DNA from: CAZUXY01 sp964624235
GTDB lineage: Bacteria > Spirochaetota > UBA4802 > UBA5368
Direction of reading: 5' to 3'
Length of the DNA stretch: 64,000 bases
Assembly (NCBI GenBank): GCA_964624235.1
Contig: CAZUXY010000003.1
Span: 1-64,000 of the forward strand
Shown here: positions 17,725 to 27,033 of the stretch, one piece after another
How positions within the stretch are numbered: position 1 is the stretch's first letter
How the letters are laid out: every line of letters starts with the position of its first letter
Notes under the pieces: model-generated
Databases searched by the model: none
The model's input: only the letters and a program-made list of their open reading frames with translations
Told to the model about the DNA's origin: nothing
Program-made: the position numbers and the translations under genes

Positions 17725-18888
17725 CTATTTTTTAAAGGACGATCCATCCCACGCCTTTTTCAGAATGTTCATGCAGTCTTTGAGCTTTAAAACCTTACCG
17801 CTTTTTGAAACCGATTCCCCGGCGGCTTTGACCAAATCATCTTCATTAAATCCAAATGATTTCAGGTCGGATGAAACCACATCGGGGAAATTTTTAACCA
17901 TCGACTGTATTATCTCCAGTGCGCGGGGCACCCGTTTCTTCTGTTCGGTATGAGAGTATTCATCGAAACCCGACAAAGCCAGCAACAGTTCATCCCTGAT
18001 GTTACTGTTCATATACTGTTTGTACTCCAGGCTTACTGGAAGTAACATACCCATCAGTAAACCCGGAGACATGGGCCGCACTCTCGCAAGGGATTCCCCC
18101 AGATAGTGAGTGATTCCCGCCGGAGCATTTGAATAGGCGATACCGGCCGCGGCAAAGGCATTTATCAGTGCCATACACCCTTTTTTATAACCCGGATCTT
18201 TGATGACCTTTCCAAGGTTCTCGCTTATGTACTGGATGCAGGTTAATCCGTATGAATCCGTCATGGGATTACTCAGTGATTCCGCGCATGCCTCTATGGC
18301 ATGTGTCAGTGCTATAAACGCTGAATCGAGCAGTGCGGCTTTATCAATCGAGCCCACAGTTCGTGAATCGATTACCACAGCATCGGGATAGAGCGCATCG
18401 GAAATATAAAACTTATCATCAATCACCGCTCTGTTGCTGGTTTCGTAACCGTTCAAACCCAGGGTTGGAACAATAAAAAGCGGTATACTCGGGGAGGAAA
18501 CGGTATTAAGTCCGGCCAGTTTTGTAATATCCTTCTTTTCCGAGACCGCGATTCTCAGTCCCTTTGCGATATCGACAACGGGATTACCACCCACGGCGAC
18601 AATGGAATCACACTCCCGTTCCCTGAAAAGGACGGTGATTTCATTGACCAGAGAGGCTGTCGCCGTTGAGGGACATTCATCAAAGAGGGCCCCGATGACG
18701 CATCGGGAATCATATAATGCTTTTACCAGTGCTTTGCCTATTCCAGCATCGGCATTATCTTTGTTACAGATCACTATCGGCCGATGTGCATTATACCCTT
18801 CCAGTTCAACAGGGATGTTTTCCAGTGACCTTGTTCCGAAAATGAATTTTACCTGAGAAAAAAATTCGTAATATTCTGGAATTATCAT
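17725..18888 (-). CDS. Iron-alcohol-dehydrogenase paralogue lacking its metal site (probable pseudoenzyme)
   Basis: A 387-residue protein clearly homologous to the dehydrogenase two genes downstream; both start with IPEYYEF and share length and order of motifs. The catalytic features are altered: the metal-ligand Asp is Ile192, one His is Glu265 and another is Pro275 (RPMSPG where the partner has CGIPHG), with only His196 kept. The nucleotide loop is GGNPVVDIAKG instead of GGGSVIDTAKG, and PTTAGTGSE has become PTLGLNGYE. The reading frame is intact, so this is not a decaying gene. A regulatory or scaffold subunit is likely. It is the first gene of the operon, with AAGGAG before the ATG. Confidence 0.85.
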   Translation of the reverse strand: MIIPEYYEFFSQVKFIFGTRSLENIPVELEGYNAHRPIVICNKDNADAGIGKALVKALYDSRCVIGALFDECPSTATASLVNEITVLFRERECDSIVAVGGNPVVDIAKGLRIAVSEKKDITKLAGLNTVSSPSIPLFIVPTLGLNGYETSNRAVIDDKFYISDALYPDAVVIDSRTVGSIDKAALLDSAFIALTHAIEACAESLSNPMTDSYGLTCIQYISENLGKVIKDPGYKKGCMALINAFAAAGIAYSNAPAGITHYLGESLARVRPMSPGLLMGMLLPVSLEYKQYMNSNIRDELLLALSGFDEYSHTEQKKRVPRALEIIQSMVKNFPDVVSSDLKSFGFNEDDLVKAAGESVSKSGKVLKLKDCMNILKKAWDGSSFKK

Positions 18889-19259
18889 GACGCGCTCCTT
18901 TTAATAAATAGACCGGACAGGAAAGCATTATCAACACGATTTACCTATTTATACGTGTCATATATATCAGAAAAAATCCCTTCGTCAATACATAATTATT
19001 ATCAGGTAATTATGTTGTAATATTATTTTATTATTGTTAATGTCCATATCGACATCTTTCAATTCGTATCGGGCATGGTTGATTTACCATGCAGGCTCAA
19101 CTTCCATATAACATTGTTTACACAATAATTCAATGCATTCTCACCCGTTTATAAACTGAAAATTCTAATTGAACAACTTTCATGGAATTGCTATCCAATA
19201 CATGGTTCAACGGGGCGAGATTACGATTCATCACTTTATAAAACACCTGGGTTGCCAAA
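18889..19259. other. Intergenic region between divergent lipid-locus genes
   Basis: This 371-bp AT-rich region lies between the dehydrogenase operon and the patatin-like gene, which point away from each other, and must contain both promoters. Apart from the palindrome annotated separately, I see no coding sequence or RNA gene in it. Confidence 0.5.
18991..19014. promoter_or_regulatory. Candidate operator palindrome
   Basis: CATAATTA (18991-18998) and TAATTATG (19007-19014) form perfect 8-bp inverted arms around TTATCAGG. The site is about 105 bp upstream of the first gene of the dehydrogenase operon, in the shared divergent promoter region. Size and symmetry would fit a dimeric repressor. 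No binding protein can be assigned. Confidence 0.3.
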
Positions 19260-20333
19260 GTGAAGAACAATCTTATCTTTAAAGCCGGTCCTCAGGCCAT
19301 GGCCGTGATAAAAAAACAGGGCCTTGATCCCGGTATGGTTTCAATAATCGCGGGTGCTGCGGGAGGACCCAAATGGATAATCCTTGCCGGGCTGGACCGG
19401 GCGATTTTCTTTTCATGGTTGAAGAAAACCAGAAAAGAACCGCTTTTTCTGGTAGGATCATCGATAGGAGCGTGGCGTTTCGCCGCTTGTACGCATAATA
19501 ACGCCCTGAAAGCAATCGAACGATTTCAGTACGCCTATATACATCAGAGATATGACAGGGTACCCACTCCGGAAGAACTGACTGCCGAATGCGCAAGGAT
19601 ACTGAATGAATATATCGAGGATCCTGATTACAGCGGAATTCTTCACCATTCGTATTATCGTCTCAGTATTCTTGCCGACCGTTCCAAAGGGCTTCTTTCA
19701 ACGGATGAATCCCTGTCCCTGGGAACAGGACTAGCGCTTACCGCCCTGGGCAATACCGTCACACGCAGATCCCTGGGTCTTTTCCTGGAACGAACCCTCT
19801 TCTATGACCCCAGGGACATTCCTCCTTTTTTCGGCATGGACCGGTTCCCTATAAACAGGGTCCCTCTTACCGGTGCCAACCTTAAATCCGCTCTGATGGC
19901 CTCAGGCTCCATACCCCTGGTAATGGCAGGTATAGACGGCATCCCCGGCGCCCCGCGGGGAATGTACCGTGACGGCGGCCTTATCGACTACCACCTCGAT
20001 ATCCCTTACTCCGCCGGTGACGGAAAAATCGTACTCTACCCTCATTATACCGATCGCATGATACCCGGCTGGTTCGATAAAGCACTCAAATGGAGAAAAC
20101 CTGTCCCCGATCATATTGCATCGGTTCTGCTGGTCAGTCCATCAAGTGAATATATCAGCACATTACCCAATAAAAAAATCCCCGACAGAAGTGACTTCAA
20201 ACGGTTCAAGTTCAGGGATGACGAGCGTATCGCCTGCTGGAATACAGTACTGAGAGAAAGCGAGCGGCTGGGTGAGGAATTCCTCGAAACAGTGACGACG
20301 GGAAGAATAGCTGACAGGATCCGGCCTTTATAA
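19260..20333 (+). CDS. Patatin-like phospholipase family protein
   Basis: A 357-residue protein read from a GTG start with only a weak upstream ribosome binding sequence, so the exact start is uncertain. The glycine-rich oxyanion part (IIAGAAGGPKW), the nucleophile motif GSSIGAW and the catalytic dyad Asp motif RDGGLIDYH are in the expected order for PNPLA proteins. These enzymes hydrolyse acyl esters of phospholipids or neutral lipids. It diverges from the dehydrogenase/SCP2 operon and converges with an acyl-CoA dehydrogenase gene (3-bp gap), which fits a lipid-handling locus. Confidence 0.8.
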   Translation: MKNNLIFKAGPQAMAVIKKQGLDPGMVSIIAGAAGGPKWIILAGLDRAIFFSWLKKTRKEPLFLVGSSIGAWRFAACTHNNALKAIERFQYAYIHQRYDRVPTPEELTAECARILNEYIEDPDYSGILHHSYYRLSILADRSKGLLSTDESLSLGTGLALTALGNTVTRRSLGLFLERTLFYDPRDIPPFFGMDRFPINRVPLTGANLKSALMASGSIPLVMAGIDGIPGAPRGMYRDGGLIDYHLDIPYSAGDGKIVLYPHYTDRMIPGWFDKALKWRKPVPDHIASVLLVSPSSEYISTLPNKKIPDRSDFKRFKFRDDERIACWNTVLRESERLGEEFLETVTTGRIADRIRPL

Positions 20334-20336
20334 CCG

Positions 20337-21476
20337 TCAGTGCAGGTAATGGGCTATGATCATTTTCTGAACTTCACTGGTTCCGGCACCGATGGCAAAG
20401 ACCTTTGCGTCACGCATGAGCTTTTCGACGGGAAATTCCCTCATATAACCATAACCGCCGTGCAGATGGACCGCGTCCGCTGTAACCAGATTCACCATTT
20501 CACAGGCAAAAAGCTTAAGGTAAGAAGCCAGCATACGCGAATCTTCTTCCCTGTCGATCAGCCAGATTGTTTTATTAAGGAGCAGTTCAGATGCTTCAAG
20601 TGATGTTGCCATGGTCGCCAGTTTATCCTGGACCATCTGAAAATTAATAAGGGGCTGCCCGAACTGGACCCTGTCCAAAACATAAGTTCGGCTGTATTCA
20701 AAAGCCCTTCGGGCAATGCCGATGGCTATCGCGCTCCACATCGCGCGTTCTATGTCCAGACCCTTCAGCATGTGCGCAGATCCCCGACCCTCTACACCTC
20801 CCAGAAGGTTTTTTGCCGGCACCCTGCACTCATCCAGCACTATCTCTCCGGTGGGTGATGCGCGCAGCCCCATTTTCTCGAACTTTTTACCGGCACTGTA
20901 GCCGGGAAATCCTTTTTCCACTATGAATCCGCAGATTCCACGCGCACCCAACGCGGGATCCACTGTTGCATATACCAGTGCAATATCAGCGATCGGTGCA
21001 TTGGTGATGAATGTTTTAGTGCCGGATATAACATAACTGTCCCCATCCTTCCGTGCGGTTGTTTTCAACGACATGGCGTCGGAACCCGCTGAAGGTTCCG
21101 TTATCGCCAGACAGCCTATACATTCTCCATTCGCCAGGGAAGGAAGGTATTCTGCCTTTTGCGTGTCGGTTGCGTTCCGAGCGATATTATTGGCACACAG
21201 CAAAGCATGGGCGCCAAAGCTGGTCGCTATGCCCGCTTCCACTCTTCCCATTTCCAAACTGGTCACTGCCATGGACAGATAGTCCCTGAAACTTCCACCG
21301 TATTCTTCAGGGATACCCATACCAAGCAGCCCCAGTTCCTTCAGTTTATTCCACTGTTCATCTGGAAAATCTTCCGCTCCATCGACCTTTGCCGCAATTG
21401 GAGCCCATTCAGTTTCACAAAATTTGCGCACTGTTTCTTTCAATATCCTATATTCCTCATCCAGATTGAAATCCAT
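20337..21476 (-). CDS. Acyl-CoA dehydrogenase, isovaleryl-CoA dehydrogenase type
   Basis: The chosen ATG has GGGAGGG 4 nt upstream; the open frame extends further without support. The 379-residue flavoprotein has the family signatures AITEPSAGSDAMSLKT and GGYGYMREFPVEKLMRDAK. At the position of the usual catalytic glutamate (medium-chain enzymes) it has Ala364 in AIGAGTSE. The glutamate of isovaleryl-CoA dehydrogenases is instead present in GLDIER at residue 243. It therefore probably oxidises branched or other short/medium acyl-CoAs with FAD and electron-transferring flavoprotein. No etf genes are in the window. Confidence 0.88.
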   Translation of the reverse strand: MDFNLDEEYRILKETVRKFCETEWAPIAAKVDGAEDFPDEQWNKLKELGLLGMGIPEEYGGSFRDYLSMAVTSLEMGRVEAGIATSFGAHALLCANNIARNATDTQKAEYLPSLANGECIGCLAITEPSAGSDAMSLKTTARKDGDSYVISGTKTFITNAPIADIALVYATVDPALGARGICGFIVEKGFPGYSAGKKFEKMGLRASPTGEIVLDECRVPAKNLLGGVEGRGSAHMLKGLDIERAMWSAIAIGIARRAFEYSRTYVLDRVQFGQPLINFQMVQDKLATMATSLEASELLLNKTIWLIDREEDSRMLASYLKLFACEMVNLVTADAVHLHGGYGYMREFPVEKLMRDAKVFAIGAGTSEVQKMIIAHYLH

Positions 21477-21722
21477 AATCCCTCCCTGATGAATTGCGGT
21501 TATTAATGTAATACGATAAGACATTAAATGTCTATGATTTTTTATTTTAAAATGAGACATAATCATACATACCTATAATCGAAACGGTATCCTCCTCAGT
21601 AATTATGTGATTAATTAAATTGACTTACCACATAGAAAAAAAAGTGTTGTAGTATGATCGGCAATCATGAAGTATTCTACCTGGATATATTTTTCAGCCA
21701 ACCGACACAGGGAGGGGAGAAT

Positions 21723-22448
21723 ATGAAAGTGCTGGCATTGAACTCAAGTCCTAGGAAAGGGAAAGGCAATACGCAACGGATCCTCGGTCCTTTTATAGAA
21801 GGTGCAAAGGAAGCAGGGGCAACCACGAATGAAATCTATCTTTATTCCAGAAACATCAAACCCTGCCGCGGCTGCTACAACTGCTGGATAAAAACACCCG
21901 GGCATTGCGTGATAAAAGACGATGCCGCCGAAATATTCGATGAAATGAACGCGTCAGATGTTGTTGTTTTCGCAACGCCGTTGTATGTATTCGGCATGAG
22001 TGCGGTAATGAAACTGCTGCTCGACCGTATTATGCCCAGTGCACTCCCCTTCATTGAGCTGGTCGATGGTCATTCCACTCATCCCATGCGGGGCCGTACG
22101 CGCACTTACGGTACGGTGCTTATATCCAATTGCGGATTTCACGAACTTGATAATTTCAAAGATCTCGAAGCCCATTTCAAGACCCTTACCTTCCACCAGC
22201 AGGGAAAATTCATAGGCTCGCTGCTGAGGCCTGAGGGTGAATTTCTGCTCTATGCCGAATCCTTCATGCCTGAAAAAACAAAGGAAATATATGATGCTGC
22301 GCGTGAGGCCGGGCGCCAGGCGGTAACAAACGGAAGTATCAGCGATAAGGTGGCGGAGGCTGTTTCACGACCGCTGCTTAGCCTGGAGCAGTTTGTCGAA
22401 CTCGCCAACGCGTATTTCAAAGGGGAGATAGAGAAAAACACTGCCTGA
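21723..22448 (+). CDS. NAD(P)H-dependent FMN reductase, flavodoxin-fold (iron-sulfur flavoprotein-like)
   Basis: GGGAGGGGAG lies directly before the chosen ATG; an upstream ATG at 21654 lacks such a site. The 241-residue protein has the FMN phosphate loop NSSPRKGKGNTQ and the flavin-side loop TPLYVFGMSAVMKLLLDR. Cysteines in PCRGCYNCWIKTPGHC match the cluster-binding pattern of iron-sulfur flavoproteins. The C-terminal third holds no obvious extra domain. It probably moves electrons from NAD(P)H to an unknown acceptor. It diverges from the acyl-CoA dehydrogenase gene across a 246-bp AT-rich promoter region. Confidence 0.82.
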   Translation: MKVLALNSSPRKGKGNTQRILGPFIEGAKEAGATTNEIYLYSRNIKPCRGCYNCWIKTPGHCVIKDDAAEIFDEMNASDVVVFATPLYVFGMSAVMKLLLDRIMPSALPFIELVDGHSTHPMRGRTRTYGTVLISNCGFHELDNFKDLEAHFKTLTFHQQGKFIGSLLRPEGEFLLYAESFMPEKTKEIYDAAREAGRQAVTNGSISDKVAEAVSRPLLSLEQFVELANAYFKGEIEKNTA

Positions 22449-22489
22449 GGACTTTTTTAAATACCATTATAGTTGTGCCGGTGTATACT

Positions 22490-24133
22490 CTACGGCCTGT
22501 TGCGTTGTGCGATGGGGATGCGTCGTCCTGTACCGAAAGCCTTTGAAGTAACCTTGAGCCCCGGCGGAGCCTGTCGGCGCTTATATTCGTTCCGGTCCAC
22601 CTTTTGAAGCACATCGCGCACTACTCCTTCAGAGAACCCGCGTGATATGATCTCATCAGCCGACATCTGTTTTTCTATATATAATTCCAGTATCCTGTCA
22701 AGCAGATCGTAGGGGGGCAGACTGTCTTCATCCTTCTGGTTTTCCCTTAGTTCGGCTGAAGGGGCCTTCTCCAGGGTAGCATGTGGTATTATCTCACCAT
22801 TCCTGTTTATGTGTCTGGACAGGCGGTATACCAGCGTTTTGGGAAGATCGGAAATCACCGCAAGCCCGCCGGACATGTCACCATACAGAGTACAGTATCC
22901 CATTGAAAGTTCGGATTTGTTGCCGGTGGTAAGAAGCAGGCTGCCGAATTTATTGCTTACCGCCATAAGAAGATTGCCCCTGATCCTTGCCTGAATGTTC
23001 TCTTCGGTTACATCCTTCTGCAAACCTTTGAAGATATCAGACAGTGCCGTGTTATATGTGGAAAAGATTTCATCGATGGGAATTTTCTCGACAGCGATCC
23101 CGAGGTTTTCAGCAAGGGCATATGAATCCTCCACGCTTCCGCGCGATGAATAGGGAGAAGGCATGGTAATGCCGGTTACGTGTTCATGTCCAAGGGCCTG
23201 TACAGCCAATACCGCCGTAAGAGCTGAGTCTATACCTCCACTGAGACCCACTACTACGTTACGGAAACCGTTTTTACGAACATAATCCCTAAGTCCTAAT
23301 ATCAACGCTTTACGTATGTCTTCCAGATCTTCCTCTACCGGCACACTGATAGGTCTGTCCCTATCATCATCAAAAACAACAAGGTCTTCCTCAAACCCCT
23401 TAGCTTTAATAAGATATTCTCCATTCCGGTCTACGTACACACTGTTACCGTCGAAGACTAGACTGTCATTTCCCCCCACCTGGTTGACATAAAGGATCGG
23501 TACCGAGTTTTTCCTGGCAACCGACGATATCATCTCCCATTTAGCGGTGTTTTTACCCATCACGTAGGGAGACGCTGAAATATTTACAAGAAGCGAGATT
23601 CCCTGTTTCACCAGGTTTTTTACAGGGTCAACGGGATAATGCCGGCCCTCAATGTAATCGCTCTCATAATTTGTGTCGTTCCAGATATCCTCACAAATTG
23701 TAATCCCGATTTTTCTTCCACGGTACTCCACGGGAGACTGCTCCTGCCCCGAAGAAAAATACCTCATCTCATCAAAGACATCATAACTAGGCAAAAGTGT
23801 TTTATAATAACGTGATCGAATTTCTCCGTTGACTATGAACGCCGCTCCGTTATAGAGCATGGGAGGATTTTTCCTGTCCACATCCACGAATCCGCAGATC
23901 ACGGCGATATCACGGCAGTATCCGGAGATTCGATCGAGTGAATTAAGGTTATCGGTTACAAGCTTTCTCCTTTGCAGAAAATCCATCGGTGGATATCCTA
24001 TTGTAGCCATTTCGGGAAAAACAACCAGATCGGCCCTTTCATCCCTTGCCTTTTCATAGAAAGAGATGATTTTAACCAGATTTCCTTCAATGTCGGCAAT
24101 AACCGGATTGATCTGTGCAATGGCAATCCTCAT
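22490..24133 (-). CDS. nadE: Glutamine-dependent NAD(+) synthetase
   Basis: A 547-residue two-domain enzyme of usual length. The N-terminal nitrilase-type glutaminase domain shows its triad: Glu41 in VFPEMATIGY, Lys in YYKTLLPSYDVF and Cys in GITICEDIWND. The C-terminal synthetase domain has the ATP pyrophosphatase loop GLSGGIDSALTAVLA and GNKSELSMGYCTLYGDM. It makes NAD from deamido-NAD, ATP and glutamine in the cytoplasm. It follows the HEAT-repeat gene on the same strand by 6 bp, so the two are probably co-transcribed. Confidence 0.96.
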   Translation of the reverse strand: MRIAIAQINPVIADIEGNLVKIISFYEKARDERADLVVFPEMATIGYPPMDFLQRRKLVTDNLNSLDRISGYCRDIAVICGFVDVDRKNPPMLYNGAAFIVNGEIRSRYYKTLLPSYDVFDEMRYFSSGQEQSPVEYRGRKIGITICEDIWNDTNYESDYIEGRHYPVDPVKNLVKQGISLLVNISASPYVMGKNTAKWEMISSVARKNSVPILYVNQVGGNDSLVFDGNSVYVDRNGEYLIKAKGFEEDLVVFDDDRDRPISVPVEEDLEDIRKALILGLRDYVRKNGFRNVVVGLSGGIDSALTAVLAVQALGHEHVTGITMPSPYSSRGSVEDSYALAENLGIAVEKIPIDEIFSTYNTALSDIFKGLQKDVTEENIQARIRGNLLMAVSNKFGSLLLTTGNKSELSMGYCTLYGDMSGGLAVISDLPKTLVYRLSRHINRNGEIIPHATLEKAPSAELRENQKDEDSLPPYDLLDRILELYIEKQMSADEIISRGFSEGVVRDVLQKVDRNEYKRRQAPPGLKVTSKAFGTGRRIPIAQRNRP

Positions 24134-24139
24134 ATCACA

Positions 24140-25447
24140 TCACCTGGACATGAACGTGCGCACCACAGTGCCGAGTTTGTATTTAAACACAGGATCGGTT
24201 TCCACACAGTAAAGATCGAACAGCGGCAGGAGCACTCTCCGATCAAATATTTTTTGAAGGCTGTACAGTGCTGCCGTACGAACGTATAACCGTGAGTCAT
24301 TGTTTACCGCTTCCATTAGTCCTGAAACCGCCGTGTAATGATTTCTGAATACCGCCAGTGAAGCACAGGTCTCGGCCCTGATTCTATAATCTTTGTCTTC
24401 CAGTCCCTTTAAAAGCAACGGCAGCCCTCGGGGATCACCAATGGCCCCGATTGCATAGGCAGCCTTGATCCTGAGATCAACCGACGGGTCATGCAATAAC
24501 GACCTTTCCAATCCTTTGAAACCGCCTCCGTTCCGAATCCGGATCAGTATTTCAAGCAGAGTGTCTTTTATCCTTCTATCTGTTTCAACGTCCAGTTGTG
24601 TCGAAACCTGATAGGCTGTTGCGGTACTTCGATACTCGAGCAGTGTTATTGCGGCAGAGTAACGAATATTACGGTTTCCGTCGGTCAAGCATCTCAAGAG
24701 TACATACAGTGAACCGGCATCCCTGAATTCCCTTATTACTTCAATGGCCTTGATCCTAACCTCATCGTTATTATCATTAAGAGCGATGTTCCTCACCCTG
24801 CCTATAGTCTCTTTCAAACGGTTATGTTCTATACATTTCAGCGTATAATACCGAACAGATTTGTTTTCGTCGCCAAGTAAATCCACCACAAGCGCACTCA
24901 TGCGTCGGTCATAAAGATGATAAATCGCTTCCAGGGCATAGACACGGAAGATCGGATTCGGGTTCTTGGCCATATTGAAGATATGGGGAAACATACGGTC
25001 ATCACCAAGGCGGTCCAGTGCTTGTATGGCACTCTGACGGATCGTAGAGAAAGGATTCCCCAATTCTTCCACCAGTGGAAGCACTATACGGCGATCACCC
25101 GATTGTGAAAGAAAGTCAATAATGCTTTTTTTTACCGGGAACGATTCTTCGTTCTTCCAAAGATTAATCCAGAAAGGAACCATTGTCCTGACCGGGTATT
25201 TTTTCAAAGCTTCTATCGCAACCATCTTTATTTCAAGATCACGGTTCAGACTGATTTTTTCTTTTAAAACTGGGATCAGAAAATCCGGTTTTGTCTTTGC
25301 GATCATTTCCATCGCTGAGACTCTTTCAGCAGGTATTCCGCTGTAAAGTTTTCTGATATATTCATAGCTGTTATCGCTTTGAGCGCCCAGTACCGTTCCA
25401 AGAACCAGAGAAGCAATAATAGTAAGAATTAAAACCTTATTTCGCAT
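24140..25447 (-). CDS. Secreted HEAT-repeat protein
   Basis: With the start at ATG 25447 the protein has a good signal peptide (MRNKVLILTIIASLVLGTVLGAQ). The remaining 410 residues are a chain of about ten HEAT/PBS-lyase-like repeats, each of the form DP-x-x-x-VR-x-x-A-x-x-AL, for example SVDLRIKAAYAIGAIGDPRG and DKDYRIRAETCASLAVF. Such solenoids are protein-interaction scaffolds; a periplasmic or surface role follows from the signal peptide. It is the first gene of a probable pair with nadE. No enzymatic motif is seen. Confidence 0.8.
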   Translation of the reverse strand: MRNKVLILTIIASLVLGTVLGAQSDNSYEYIRKLYSGIPAERVSAMEMIAKTKPDFLIPVLKEKISLNRDLEIKMVAIEALKKYPVRTMVPFWINLWKNEESFPVKKSIIDFLSQSGDRRIVLPLVEELGNPFSTIRQSAIQALDRLGDDRMFPHIFNMAKNPNPIFRVYALEAIYHLYDRRMSALVVDLLGDENKSVRYYTLKCIEHNRLKETIGRVRNIALNDNNDEVRIKAIEVIREFRDAGSLYVLLRCLTDGNRNIRYSAAITLLEYRSTATAYQVSTQLDVETDRRIKDTLLEILIRIRNGGGFKGLERSLLHDPSVDLRIKAAYAIGAIGDPRGLPLLLKGLEDKDYRIRAETCASLAVFRNHYTAVSGLMEAVNNDSRLYVRTAALYSLQKIFDRRVLLPLFDLYCVETDPVFKYKLGTVVRTFMSR

Positions 25448-25640
25448 ACTGCATTTCCATTCTAACAACAATCGTTATGGTTAGTAAGTTCCATACATGT
25501 TACCACTTCATTTAATTCACAATGAGGTGTGCCTACGAGGTATATACTAAAATATTCCACCGCCTTACAGGATTCAGTTCGCTGATATATATAATGTATT
25601 TTTCATCAAAAATGAGAAATGGCGTTTGTCAATAAAGAAA

Positions 25641-25658
25641 CCCGGTATATTTACCGGG
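25641..25658 (-). terminator. Rho-independent terminator after the TetR gene
   Basis: CCCGGTA and TACCGGG form a perfect 7-bp stem with a 4-nt loop. Read on the minus strand it is followed by a T-rich tail (TTTCTTTATT). It lies 36 bp beyond the stop codon of the TetR gene. Confidence 0.7.
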
Positions 25659-25693
25659 CTCCAGAAGTTTGATAACAATTTATAATGAGCTTT

Positions 25694-26302
25694 CTATTTC
25701 AGCACTCCGCCGATATAGTTCTGTACCATATTATCAAGTACCTCTCTGTCCAAAACATCAAGTTTCCTCCTGTCATAATCGTACACGACATACATTACCG
25801 CTCCAATCAACATCAACGCGGTAAGGTCAGGATTGGTGTTTTTCTTGTATACACCCTTTTTCTTGATTTCATCTATTTCCCTGGCCACAATCTTGTTTAT
25901 GTTTTCCAGAAATTTTATAACCCTGGCCACAACTTCTTCATCTATACCTACAATATCCTTGTAAATCAGTTTTATAACGATTGGCTCATTTATTATAGCG
26001 CTTATGCTGCCCAAAAGACGTTCATTGACAAACTTCAACACGGCTTTCGGCTGTGGATTTGTTTTAAGAAAGTCTCTCAAATCGTCAACATCGAGCACAT
26101 CTTCAATTTTCTCCTCGACGGTTTCAAGTATGGCGTACAGAATTTCCCTCTTGTTTCCAAAATACTGATATACAGTACCTCTGGCAATATTCAGCTTCTC
26201 ACATACCTGCCCGATATGAGTGCTTTGGAATCCGTTCTGGATGAACATGTCTTTTGCCGTATCTATAATCTGCTGTTTTCTTTTTTGTCCTTTTGCTGGC
26301 AT
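25694..26302 (-). CDS. TetR/AcrR family transcriptional regulator
   Basis: A 202-residue protein with AGGAGCGG before its ATG. The N-terminal helix-turn-helix is clear (KQQIIDTAKDMFIQNGFQST, then QVCEKLNIARGTVYQYFGNK). The C-terminal domain is helical and acidic in parts (VEEKIEDVLDVDDLRDFLKT). No obvious target gene sits next to it: the downstream HEAT gene is separated by a terminator, and the upstream 730 bp holds no clear gene. It may act on its own promoter or elsewhere. Confidence 0.9.
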   Translation of the reverse strand: MPAKGQKRKQQIIDTAKDMFIQNGFQSTHIGQVCEKLNIARGTVYQYFGNKREILYAILETVEEKIEDVLDVDDLRDFLKTNPQPKAVLKFVNERLLGSISAIINEPIVIKLIYKDIVGIDEEVVARVIKFLENINKIVAREIDEIKKKGVYKKNTNPDLTALMLIGAVMYVVYDYDRRKLDVLDREVLDNMVQNYIGGVLK

Positions 26303-26343
26303 ACTTCCGCTCCTTTTAATATTCTACTTTCTATTTATTTTAT

Positions 26344-26463
26344 TCATAAATCGATATCACGATGATGTTTACGCATCTTTACCAGTTCATTTCCTATTTG
26401 TGTGAGAGCTTCTTTTAACTCTTCGACGACCCGGTCTGCCCGATCCTGAAGTTCCCTGCTCAT
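26344..26463 (-). CDS. Possible small helical protein (39 aa)
   Basis: A short frame from ATG 26463 reads MSRELQDRADRVVEELKEAL followed by TQIGNELVKMRKHHRDIDL. It would form one amphipathic, coiled-coil-like helix. It lies 41 bp upstream of the TetR gene on the same strand. Ribosome binding support is weak. It may be a leader peptide, a small protein, or chance. Confidence 0.3.
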   Translation of the reverse strand: MSRELQDRADRVVEELKEALTQIGNELVKMRKHHRDIDL

Positions 26464-27033
26464 AAATATCTCTGTATGCAGAAAATTATAACAGCCAATC
26501 GCTAAATTATCGAAAAAATTGTTATGTTTCTTTATAAATATTAAAGATTTTTTATCTTCTATCGTGAAACTATTGGTATACTACACATAATGGCGAATGT
26601 TAATTATATACTATACCCTGAGAAATGTCAAACAGAACAAAAAATATTTTTTATATCTTTTTAAAAAAACAGGCAATTGTGACATCCATCCCAAGATTTT
26701 TTAATCAGTAATGATTCACGCCCCGTTACATGGATTTTCCTTATAACATTATGGATACAGACTTGCCCACCTGGCAGTAATTATGTAAACGGAGCAACTC
26801 CCGCCTTGTGTAATATACTGCCGGCATTTGTTATATTATTAGATAGAAAAATTGTAAAAAAGGATAATTTTATTTTTATGTATGAATAAATTGTAAAAAA
26901 ACTGCTTCGTCAACAACTTTTAACCAACCGGCTATGGCAACCGAAAGATGGGGTTAATACGCAGTAAGGGATGATACTTGTATTATTAGTGCTGGTTGCA
27001 TTATTTTTCTTGATTAAATAATGAACAAAATAC
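26464..27033. other. AT-rich intergenic region
   Basis: This stretch is strongly AT-rich, with A/T runs near 26640-26670 and 26850-26910 and two copies of ATTGTAAAAAA about 40 bp apart. I see no coding sequence, tRNA or strong hairpin. It is the longest apparently empty part of the window. Confidence 0.4.
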
